From Flavobacteriales bacterium UBA7382 (lineage in GTDB: Bacteria; Bacteroidota; Bacteroidia; Flavobacteriales_D; Sanyastnellaceae): a DNA stretch of 5,159 bases. The notes under the pieces were generated by a model. That model was not told the DNA's origin. It worked only from the letters and a program-made list of their open reading frames with translations, and ran no database searches. A program made the position numbers and the translations under genes. Shown piece after piece: positions 1-5,159 of the stretch (positions within the stretch are counted from its first letter, which is position 1; each line of letters begins with the position of its first letter). The DNA lies in the NCBI GenBank assembly GCA_002469765.1, contig DKNS01000182.1, forward strand, positions 1-5,159, given 5' to 3'.

Positions 1-2876
1 CCATCGAGGTGCCACGACACAGAATCGAAGCCCGGCACGTTCTCGGTCTCCACACCAAGCCACTCGCCTGCGTTGAGCACGCTCGCGGTGGCGTCGGTCG
101 GGCAAGGCATGAAGTGGGCCCAGAAGGTGTCGTTGGAAGACACATCGACTTCGATGGTCTGGTCGAGGGGGTTGAACTGGCCATCCTCGGAATGGTCGTT
201 GTCGCTCCAGTGGCTGAACATGTAGCCTGGGTCGGCGATGGCCTCCATCTCAATGGGGCAAGAATTGAAATACACGCCGGTCCAGGGAAAGGGGCCAGGC
301 GCGATGGTGTTGACTCGGATGTCTCCGGCCCAGTTCGGCGTGGCGTTCAACGTCACGCTCCGCTGGAACGGGAGGTTGAAGCTTTCAATCAAATGGATGC
401 GTGAGGTTGTGACTCGCTCCGACTCTCGCAGCATCATGTTGTTCAAGGCGTTGTCCCATGCGTCCATCCCAGCAGGGGCTCCCCAGCGTGCGATGTGCTG
501 GGGCATGGTCCCTTCAATTTGGCTCGTCAGGGAACCCATGCGCGAGATGAAGGCCTCCGATTGCAGAAGGGTGTTCACCAAGTCTGCGTAGCGGTTCACG
601 AACCGATGCCTGAACGTGGGGTTGTCCAGCACGTGGTCAAAGAGGTTGCTGTGCATGGAGGGGGAACTGGGGCTCCGGGCATATTCGATGTAATTCTCCC
701 AAACCGACTGGCCAAAGTGCCCCAGGCAGGCGTCCGTGTCGTAGAGGATGTACCGCCACGTGTGCTCGGGAGAGGCCTTGAACACCTTGGTGTTGTTCAG
801 CCCCCAAGCGATGCCCATCCAGTCCATGTTTTGGAAGAAGGTCTGGAGGATGAAGTAGTCCATGTAGCTTTCCGCATCAAACGTCTCCGCGAAGGCGTCG
901 TAGAAGGCCGGGCTTGAAGGAGAACCGGCCATCAGGGCATTGCAAGCCGACGTGAACTCTGAGGCGTCTCCGGCCAAGGCGCCCAAGGGGTTGAGCAAGG
1001 TGACCTCATCTGGACTTGTTCCAAAATGTCCAGCCACATAATGTTCATCGGATTTTTCCCGCGCACCGTACAACCCCCAATAGTCGCCGTTCAGGTACAA
1101 TTCGACCGGTTGCCAGGCTGAAGAGTGGACATGGGTTTGTGCAGCCACGTCGCTGATGAGCGCATCCTGAATTTTTGTGGCCCACACGTGCTGGCCTCCG
1201 TTGCGGACATTGATGTTGTTGAGTTGGGTCAACCAAGGTTTTTCGGGAAACATGGGCCAATCCAAATCTCCAGTGTACATCCCCTTGAAGTCGAAGCGGA
1301 AAGACTTCTGAGCTTCGGCACGGGACCAACCACCATGGATTTCCAAGTCCAATTCTTCCCGCGCTGCAAGCGACCCCAAGGCGTCGAATCCTTGCATTCT
1401 GGCATGCCGGGACCAGGGTTGCCAAAAGTTGGCCCCGAAGTAGGGGTAGTCGTCCGCCGCGTTGGGCCCCAATTCGTACATCCCGTCGTTCCAATCGAAC
1501 AGGTCGTCTGGCGCAATCAAGACAGAGATGACAGGCAACTCGTGCTCCAACGCATTGATGAAATAGCTTTCATCTTGGGTCCTGCTGGGAAGCATGTTGT
1601 TGAAGTCGGAGAAGGCCTTCACACTCAAGACTGTTGTGGTGTAGGCGGTCAACCCGTCGTTTGGAAACTCGAGGGAATTGGGTTCGGGCACTGAGCCGTC
1701 CAGCGTGTACCGCACTTGGGCGTTGGGGATGGTCGAGGCCAACTGCACGGTTTGGGCGTTGTTGTAAAATCCAGAGGGCACGGTGAGCTGTGGGCTGGGA
1801 AGGATGCCGGAATAGCAGGGCGCTTGGACGTTGGGCTCTCCAGGGGTGGGAGGGTCGAAGATGCACCACTCTGAGCTCGAGCCCTCAGGCCTTCCCACGG
1901 AAAATGCGTCGGGGAGGTCAGGATGCAGAATCAACGCGTCGAGGAGCTGCCCGTTGGCGTCGCGCAACACCGCGTGTTCGCCAGGACTCAATTGAAACGT
2001 GGCTTGGAGGTTGACGTTTTCAGTTTGCGGCCACCACGTTGGGGGTGCGCTGAAGGTGGGCGCCGTTCCCCAATCCTTGCGCAATCCCAAAAAAGGTCTC
2101 GCAGTCAAGTCCGAAGACGTCGCGTTGGCGTTGTGGACTTGGATGGCGAGGACGTTTTGACCTGGCAGAAGTTGTGGAGCTCCAAGGCTGCTCATGGCCC
2201 ATGTTGTCATGTCCGGTATGCCTCCGTTGATCAACAAGGGCTCGACATAGCCGTTCGTGAAGTCCCAGGCATTGCCTGTGGAACCCACGAGGTTGGCTGA
2301 GCGCTGGAACTCTACCCCATTCAGGTAGGCAATGTACCCGTCGTCGTAATCCATGGCCCATCCCATTTCCACCCAGTCGTCGGGCGATTCCACCTCGAAG
2401 GTGACCCTGAGGTACAACGCCCCATTGTTGGCGATTACGGTTGCATCGTCGCCGTCGCCGTACCCGAGTCCCCCAGGACCGGAAGACCAGCTGGTGTCGT
2501 CAAAGCCCACGTCTTTCCAAGAAGCGTTGGGGTTGGTGGTGCTCGTCGTGTAGTTGAACACGTCTGAGTCGACGACCGGAAATTCCCAACTGCCTCCCCA
2601 CACGGGTTGATCTTCCCCGTTGGCCAACACCACAAGCCGCTCGCCTTCAACAAGGACCACCGGACCAAACGCCCAACCGTCCTCGTCGTCCAGGTTGTCC
2701 ATGAGCTGATGGCCTTCCAGATTCACCGAGTCTGGCCCGTCGTTTCGAATTTCGATCCAATCTCCTCCTCCTGCGCTTGCCTCCGACACCACGAGTTGAC
2801 CTTGAACCCGGGAAGACCCCATGACTGCGCAGATCGCAACATACAAGACCAAATGGACACGGATGGACTGAATCAT
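1..2876 (-). CDS. Secreted CotH kinase-family protein with lamin-tail domain (3' end cut by window)
   Basis: Open from ATG 2876 to the left edge: 958 complete codons, no stop. The start is chosen because it is followed at once by a signal peptide (MIQSIRVHLVLYVAICAVMG, likely cleavage near VQG-Q at residues 24-27). Domains: lamin-tail N-half about 28-90, inserted beta-sandwich about 96-266, lamin-tail C-half about 288-350, chitobiase/hexosaminidase C-terminal-type module about 360-440, CotH domain about 446-832, beta-repeat module about 838-923, then an unassigned stretch to the edge. CotH domains are atypical protein-kinase folds; Bacillus CotH phosphorylates spore-coat proteins, but the role of the Bacteroidota proteins is unclear. 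It is exported, so if it is a kinase its ATP source is a puzzle. It follows a GH5 gene by 27 bases on the same strand and in the same frame. Family identity is strong; function is unproven. Confidence 0.93.
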   Translation of the reverse strand, partial: MIQSIRVHLVLYVAICAVMGSSRVQGQLVVSEASAGGGDWIEIRNDGPDSVNLEGHQLMDNLDDEDGWAFGPVVLVEGERLVVLANGEDQPVWGGSWEFPVVDSDVFNYTTSTTNPNASWKDVGFDDTSWSSGPGGLGYGDGDDATVIANNGALYLRVTFEVESPDDWVEMGWAMDYDDGYIAYLNGVEFQRSANLVGSTGNAWDFTNGYVEPLLINGGIPDMTTWAMSSLGAPQLLPGQNVLAIQVHNANATSSDLTARPFLGLRKDWGTAPTFSAPPTWWPQTENVNLQATFQLSPGEHAVLRDANGQLLDALILHPDLPDAFSVGRPEGSSSEWCIFDPPTPGEPNVQAPCYSGILPSPQLTVPSGFYNNAQTVQLASTIPNAQVRYTLDGSVPEPNSLEFPNDGLTAYTTTVLSVKAFSDFNNMLPSRTQDESYFINALEHELPVISVLIAPDDLFDWNDGMYELGPNAADDYPYFGANFWQPWSRHARMQGFDALGSLAAREELDLEIHGGWSRAEAQKSFRFDFKGMYTGDLDWPMFPEKPWLTQLNNINVRNGGQHVWATKIQDALISDVAAQTHVHSSAWQPVELYLNGDYWGLYGAREKSDEHYVAGHFGTSPDEVTLLNPLGALAGDASEFTSACNALMAGSPSSPAFYDAFAETFDAESYMDYFILQTFFQNMDWMGIAWGLNNTKVFKASPEHTWRYILYDTDACLGHFGQSVWENYIEYARSPSSPSMHSNLFDHVLDNPTFRHRFVNRYADLVNTLLQSEAFISRMGSLTSQIEGTMPQHIARWGAPAGMDAWDNALNNMMLRESERVTTSRIHLIESFNLPFQRSVTLNATPNWAGDIRVNTIAPGPFPWTGVYFNSCPIEMEAIADPGYMFSHWSDNDHSEDGQFNPLDQTIEVDVSSNDTFWAHFMPCPTDATASVLNAGEWLGVETENVPGFDSVSWHLD
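108..365 (-). other. Beta-repeat module after CotH (InlB B-repeat-like)
   Basis: Residues about 838-923: VTLNATPNWAGDIRVNTI, FPWTGVYFNSCPIEMEAIA, GYMFSHWSD, TIEVDVSSNDTFWAHF. The 'PWTGxYFNxxPIxMxAxAxPGYxFxxW...AxF' pattern is the usual C-terminal partner of CotH domains in Bacteroidota and resembles divergent InlB B-repeats. The last 35 residues before the edge (PCPTDATASVL onward) begin another, unidentified segment. Confidence 0.65.
381..1541 (-). other. CotH kinase-like domain
   Basis: Residues about 446-832. It opens with LPVISVLIAPDDLFD, GMYELGP and DLEIHGGWSRAEAQKSFRFD (HGG at 514-516, Lys524), continues with INVRNGG, then ELYLNGDYWGLYGAREKSD (Tyr599, Trp600, Glu607, Lys608), a helical part FILQTFFQNMDWMGIAWGLN, and WRYILYDTDACLGHFG with Asp713 and Asp715. 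These follow the conserved order of CotH motifs, including the DxD element expected near the nucleotide or metal site. The domain appears intact. Confidence 0.88.
1557..1799 (-). other. Chitobiase/hexosaminidase C-terminal-type module
   Basis: Residues about 360-440: SGFYNNAQTVQLAS, NAQVRYTLDGSVP, TTTVLSVKAFSD, LPSRTQDESYFI. This matches the common 'GxYxxxxxVxL...IxYTxDGSxP...TTxxxxxAF' pattern of the immunoglobulin-like module that usually precedes CotH domains in Bacteroidota. Probably structural or carbohydrate-contacting. Confidence 0.85.
1827..2798 (-). other. Lamin-tail domain split by an inserted jelly-roll-like module
   Basis: Residues 28-90 carry the first half of a lamin-tail domain (VVSEA, GDWIEIRNDG, SVNLEGHQLMDN, GERLVVLANGED). 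The second half appears only at 288-350 (FQLSPGEHAVLRDANGQLLD, FSVGRPEGSS, DPPTPGEPN). Between them, 96-266 hold a separate module with SWKDVGFDDTSWSSGPGGLG, YGDGD, DYDDGYIAYLNGVEF and LLPGQNVLAIQVHNANATSS, a pattern seen in galactose-binding-like sandwiches of secreted Bacteroidota and Planctomycetes proteins. The two halves together make one complete lamin-tail domain, so the module appears nested rather than in tandem. Confidence 0.7.
2799..2876 (-). other. Signal peptide of the CotH-family protein
   Basis: Residues 1-26: basic N-region with Arg6, hydrophobic core VHLVLYVAICAVMG, and small residues before Gln27 (RVQG). It looks like a Sec/SPI signal; the Cys at residue 16 lies inside the hydrophobic core and does not sit in a clear lipobox, so a lipoprotein is less likely. 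Confidence 0.75.
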
Positions 2877-2903
2877 GGGCGTAAAAGTAGTGGACGCCCT
2901 CAA
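2877..2903 (-). other. 27-base intergenic gap with small inverted repeat
   Basis: The gap lies between the TGA of the GH5 gene and the ATG of the CotH gene. GGGCG and CGCCC (plus-strand 2877-2881 and 2895-2899) form a perfect 5-bp stem around a 13-base loop, ending right at the ATG. No Shine-Dalgarno sequence is at the usual distance, as is normal in Bacteroidota, and no TAnnTTTG promoter element is seen. Too short and lacking a U-tract to be a convincing terminator. The gap therefore supports co-transcription. Confidence 0.5.
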
Positions 2904-5159
2904 TCAAGGGGTGCACCCGTCCCCGAAGACGGCCAACAGGGCCAGCAAATCGGATGTGGTGACGGCAGAATCGCCGTCGATGTCTTCGGGACAAGAGGCT
3001 TCTGCAAACATGCAGCTTCCGTCGTCGAGCTGCGCGACGGGGGCATAATTGAGGGCCTGGGCGTACGTGCAACCGCCGCATTCTTCCAAGCTGCAGCTTC
3101 CGTCGTCTCGGTTGGCCAAGGGATCGTGGTTGCAAGCCCAAGGGTAGGTGCATCCTTCCACCACACGTTCGAAGGCCAACCAATTCAGGTTGAACGGGGC
3201 GTCGAGGATCGAGATTTGAAGCAATCCAACCCCTTGGGCGGGGAGGTCCACATCAAATTCGGCTGTGCTCCACGCCTGCCACCCGCCGGTGGCGTAAAAC
3301 TCGAATTCGCCCAACACATGCGTGGTTCCCTCGCTGTCCACCAGCTGCATGGACACCCGACCATCCGACGACTCGGACGCCGTCCTGAATGACACCAAGT
3401 GGGGCCCAGCGGTTTCGATTTCCACCTGGTATCCGAGGTAGTCCCCTGGGTCGAGGTACCCAGCATTTTGTCCTCCTCCTTCGTCGGCGGTGGCCTCGAA
3501 TCCTACACCCAACTGTTCGAGGTAGGCTTCCGCTTGAATCACCCCGGGGATGAATTGAAGGTTGGGAGGCGTCTCGCCGGTCCATTGCACGTCCATGCTG
3601 GCCACATTGTGTCCACCACCGATGGTGCGCAGCACGAACTCTTGTTGTCCTTGGAACAGGACGACGTCCTCCACGGTCACACTGGTCCATGTGTCCCAGT
3701 CTCCTGTATTGGGGACATCGAGGTCGCCGGAGATGTCCACGCCATTCACCTCCAAACGGAAGGCGCCTTCGTTTGAATTGGATGCCACCCAAATGTCAAC
3801 GTCGTACACCCCTGAGAACGCCACATCGACGGTGTACTTCATCCATTCTCCGGCCTGGGTCCAACCCACCGCGAATCCGTTGTGGGGAAAATCCCCTGAG
3901 CAAGCTTCGATGTCCACCCCGTCGTTGCGGTGTGTCCACCCGTTGTTCCAAGCCGTGAAAGACCCAGAACTGACATGGTAGGTGGCGTCCACCTCGTCCA
4001 GGTAGGCGATGCCGGCGCGTCCCAAATCGCAGTCGGCCGCGAACACGGTCCCCGGGAGGGTGCCCGTTCCCGGGAAGGGCAGGGTGGCGTCTGTGTGTGG
4101 CTGACGCATCAACGCATCCACCACGTCGGGCTGCACAAGGCAATGTTCTGCCTTCAGCTTTTCAGTCAAGTCCATCAACACGGTTTGGGCGAACTCCGCT
4201 TCTGGCGCCGGGGCGTTGCCTTCCCAATGGTCCAGAAGCGCCTGGTATCCCGAGGTCTTTTCAATGGACATGGGCGCAGAAATGCTCTCCACCTTTTTCA
4301 AGGGCCACCAAGCCCAACCGATGCCCAAATCTTCCAACAAGCGCACGGCATCTCGGAACCACACGTTGGAGTTTTCCCCAGCTTCCCCGAGAAAAAGCGG
4401 CACCTGGTGAGCCTCCCTCAACGCCAAGGCGAAGGACAAGGTCGCTTCGTCGTTGTTGCTCCAGTATTTGTGGGGGGAGTAAGCCATGTTGCTGTCCCAC
4501 GGTGGGGTGAGGCCTGTAAAGTCGTTGGCGAACCAGTTGCCTTCAAAGAACAGCAAGTGCTGAGGGTCCACCTCCCGAATGCTGTCGGTGCATTGCTCGT
4601 ACAAGGCGCGAAGGGCTTCACCTCCTGGCAAATTCCAGTTGGGCTCGTTCAGCACGTCGTACCCTGCCACCCACGGTTCTTCGGCGTAGTGGGCGGCAAT
4701 CCTCTTCCAGAGGGACGCCATCTTGTTGCGGTTGGCGGCACTTTCCCACAAGGATGGTTTCGATGAATCGTAGTCTGAAATGGCGGCGTCGTATCCCTGG
4801 CCACCGGGGGCGGCATGCAAGTCCAACACCACGTACATCGACCGTTCCTTGCACCACTTCACCACACTGTCGGTCAGGTCAAACCCCAGGTCAAGCCAGG
4901 TGTTTTCTCCGGGAATGGGCTCGTCTTCAATGGGCAGCGTGAAGAGGTTGTAGTGGAGGGGGACCCTCACGGAATTGAATCCCCACGCGTGCAAGGAATC
5001 GATGTCCGCTTCCCTCACATGGTTTTGCAGCCACGCCTCGTAGAACGCTTGCGTCGCCTCCGGTCCAATGAGGGATTCAATTTCGGCCTTGATTTCATGC
5101 TGTGGGTTGGCGAAGGACTGTGTTTGCAACATGTAACCTTCTTGCACCATCCATCCGCC
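2904..5159 (-). CDS. Secreted GH5 beta-glucanase-type hydrolase with two CBM6 modules, Cys-rich repeats and dockerin-like tail (5' end cut by window)
   Basis: Predicted extracellular retaining glycoside hydrolase of family GH5, probably acting on a beta-glucan; the exact linkage cannot be read from sequence. The frame is open to the right edge (751 visible residues, TGA at 2906-2904). It begins with GGW, which in GH5 enzymes sits a few dozen residues after the start, so the true start and signal peptide lie outside the window and the ATG at 5150 is internal. Domains by visible residue: GH5 about 1-318, linker to 370, CBM6-like 372-526, CBM6-like 535-664, Cys-rich repeats 670-716, calcium-loop tail 723-751. 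Catalytic candidates are E172 (VLNEPN) and E259 (FLGEAGEN). No T9SS-type C-terminal sorting domain is seen; the protein ends at the Cys-flanked tail. The CotH gene follows after 27 bases on the same strand, suggesting one operon. GH5 assignment is very sure; subfamily and substrate are open. Confidence 0.95.
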   Translation of the reverse strand, partial: GGWMVQEGYMLQTQSFANPQHEIKAEIESLIGPEATQAFYEAWLQNHVREADIDSLHAWGFNSVRVPLHYNLFTLPIEDEPIPGENTWLDLGFDLTDSVVKWCKERSMYVVLDLHAAPGGQGYDAAISDYDSSKPSLWESAANRNKMASLWKRIAAHYAEEPWVAGYDVLNEPNWNLPGGEALRALYEQCTDSIREVDPQHLLFFEGNWFANDFTGLTPPWDSNMAYSPHKYWSNNDEATLSFALALREAHQVPLFLGEAGENSNVWFRDAVRLLEDLGIGWAWWPLKKVESISAPMSIEKTSGYQALLDHWEGNAPAPEAEFAQTVLMDLTEKLKAEHCLVQPDVVDALMRQPHTDATLPFPGTGTLPGTVFAADCDLGRAGIAYLDEVDATYHVSSGSFTAWNNGWTHRNDGVDIEACSGDFPHNGFAVGWTQAGEWMKYTVDVAFSGVYDVDIWVASNSNEGAFRLEVNGVDISGDLDVPNTGDWDTWTSVTVEDVVLFQGQQEFVLRTIGGGHNVASMDVQWTGETPPNLQFIPGVIQAEAYLEQLGVGFEATADEGGGQNAGYLDPGDYLGYQVEIETAGPHLVSFRTASESSDGRVSMQLVDSEGTTHVLGEFEFYATGGWQAWSTAEFDVDLPAQGVGLLQISILDAPFNLNWLAFERVVEGCTYPWACNHDPLANRDDGSCSLEECGGCTYAQALNYAPVAQLDDGSCMFAEASCPEDIDGDSAVTTSDLLALLAVFGDGCTP
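2907..2993 (-). other. Single dockerin/EF-hand-like calcium loop at the C-terminus
   Basis: Visible residues 723-751 of the GH5 protein: a Cys, the loop DIDGDSAVTTSD, then LLALLAVFGDGC, ending Thr-Pro. The acidic positions D726, D728 and D730, T734 and D737 match positions 1, 3, 5, 9 and 12 of a type I dockerin loop. A full dockerin has two such loops; only one is present here, flanked by Cys723 and Cys749, which could form a closing disulfide. A role in surface attachment or in binding a partner is inferred, not shown. Confidence 0.7.
3011..3107. repeat. 16-bp exact direct repeat, 81-bp offset
   Basis: TGCAGCTTCCGTCGTC occurs at 3011-3026 and again at 3092-3107. On the minus strand it encodes the DDGSC end of each Cys-rich protein repeat. 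The offset is exactly 27 codons. Identity at the DNA level covers only this end of the unit; the rest has diverged. Confidence 0.9.
3012..3152 (-). repeat. Two Cys-rich 'CTYxxAxNxxPxAxxDDGSC' repeats
   Basis: Visible residues 670-689 (CTYPWACNHDPLANRDDGSC) and 697-716 (CTYAQALNYAPVAQLDDGSC) of the GH5 protein, with a period of 27 residues. Such short repeats are common near the C-termini of secreted proteins in marine Flavobacteriales; their function is not known to me. The middle Cys of copy 1 (Cys676) is Leu in copy 2, so the two copies cannot have identical disulfide patterns. Confidence 0.85.
3168..3557 (-). other. CBM6 carbohydrate-binding module 2
   Basis: Visible residues about 535-664 of the GH5 protein. 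It has the standard layout: GVIQAEAYLEQLGVGFE, then DEGGGQNAGYLDPGDYLGYQV, AGPHLVSFRTAS, GGWQAWSTAEFDV and FNLNWLAFE. This copy keeps the Q-A-E-A-Y opening and the aromatic residues (Tyr, Trp) typical of CBM6 ligand sites. Its sequence differs clearly from module 1, so the two are unlikely to be a recent duplication and may bind different parts of the substrate. Confidence 0.88.
3582..4046 (-). other. CBM6-like carbohydrate-binding module 1
   Basis: Visible residues about 372-526 of the GH5 protein. The DLGRAGIAY opening, RNDGVDIE, GFAVGWTQAGEWMKYTVDV, SGVYDVDIWVAS and LFQGQQEFVLRT segments follow the beta-sandwich pattern of CBM6. The usual acidic opening (E-A-E-D-Y) is replaced by F-A-A-D-C, so the structural metal site of CBM6 may be altered. 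It probably helps bind a glucan chain. CBM35 is the nearest alternative. Confidence 0.8.
4206..5159 (-). other. GH5 catalytic domain (partial at N-terminus)
   Basis: TIM-barrel hydrolase domain, visible residues about 1-318. Motifs in order: GGW at 1-3; FNSVRVP with Arg65, the usual active-site Arg of the clan; VVLDLHAAPGGQG with His115; VLNEPN with Glu172 as expected acid/base; SPHKYW with His230 and Tyr232; FLGEAGEN with Glu259 as expected nucleophile; and GWAWWPLKK with Trp282, Trp284 and Trp285 at the substrate platform. All expected catalytic residues are present, so an active enzyme is likely. The GGW opening and the HAAPGGQG segment resemble exo-1,3-glucanase-like and endoglucanase-like GH5 members more than mannanases, but this is a judgement from memory of the family. 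Confidence 0.93.

Noticed and set aside
1125..1694. Plus-strand open frame of 189 codons
   Set aside because: Antisense to the CotH domain and the preceding module, whose motifs are clear on the minus strand.
2877..2899. Inverted repeat as a transcription terminator
   Set aside because: Only a 5-bp stem, a long loop and no T-run after it on the minus strand; it directly abuts the next start codon.
3011..3107. Direct repeat as a CRISPR or mobile-element end
   Set aside because: Two copies only, inside coding sequence, fully explained by the DDGSC protein repeats.
2647..3183. Minus-strand open frame of 178 codons bridging the two genes in another frame
   Set aside because: Arg-rich, low-information translation overlapping both real genes; a frame-shifted shadow.
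2607..3392. Plus-strand open frame of 261 codons across the gap between the two genes
   Set aside because: It lies antisense to well-supported domains on both sides, has no recognisable motif or domain, and such open frames are expected opposite GC-rich genes.
3930..4766. Plus-strand open frame of 278 codons
   Set aside because: Fully antisense to the GH5 catalytic domain and first CBM6 module; the translation has no family features.
5148..5150. ATG at 5150 as the start of the GH5 gene
   Set aside because: The frame continues upstream to the edge as Gly-Gly-Trp, a conserved GH5 N-terminal motif, and no signal peptide follows this ATG.

Overview
The window holds two large genes on the minus strand and almost nothing else. 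Both are cut by the window edges. Transcription runs from right to left: a secreted multi-domain glycoside hydrolase (2904-5159, 5' end missing), a 27-base gap, then a secreted CotH-type protein (1-2876, 3' end missing). No tRNA, rRNA, CRISPR array, mobile element or convincing terminator is visible, and there is no gene-free stretch longer than 27 bases.

Organism (inference): most likely a marine, rather GC-rich member of the Bacteroidota, probably near Flavobacteriales. The reasons are the Cys-rich 'CTYPxACNxxPxAxxDDGSC' repeats, the short Cys-flanked calcium-loop tail (CPEDIDGD...SDLLALLAVFG), the lamin-tail/CotH architecture, and the lack of a Shine-Dalgarno sequence before the one visible start. 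All Trp codons are TGG and TGA acts as stop, so the standard bacterial code fits.

Right gene (2904-5159): GH5 catalytic domain, then two CBM6-like carbohydrate-binding modules, two Cys-rich repeats and a single dockerin/EF-hand-like loop at the extreme C-terminus. The reading frame is open to the window edge and starts inside the usual GGW motif near the N-terminus of GH5 enzymes, so the first visible ATG (5150) is internal. It probably cleaves a beta-glucan outside the cell.

Left gene (1-2876): signal peptide, a lamin-tail domain that appears to be split by an inserted jelly-roll-like module, a chitobiase/hexosaminidase C-terminal-type module, a CotH kinase-like domain and a beta-repeat module, still open at base 1.

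The two genes are probably co-transcribed. They also lie in the same reading frame, separated by one TGA and nine codons. A plausible joint role is capture and breakdown of an algal or plant beta-glucan at the cell surface, with the CotH protein as a partner, scaffold or modifier. That link is inferred from gene order and domain content only.
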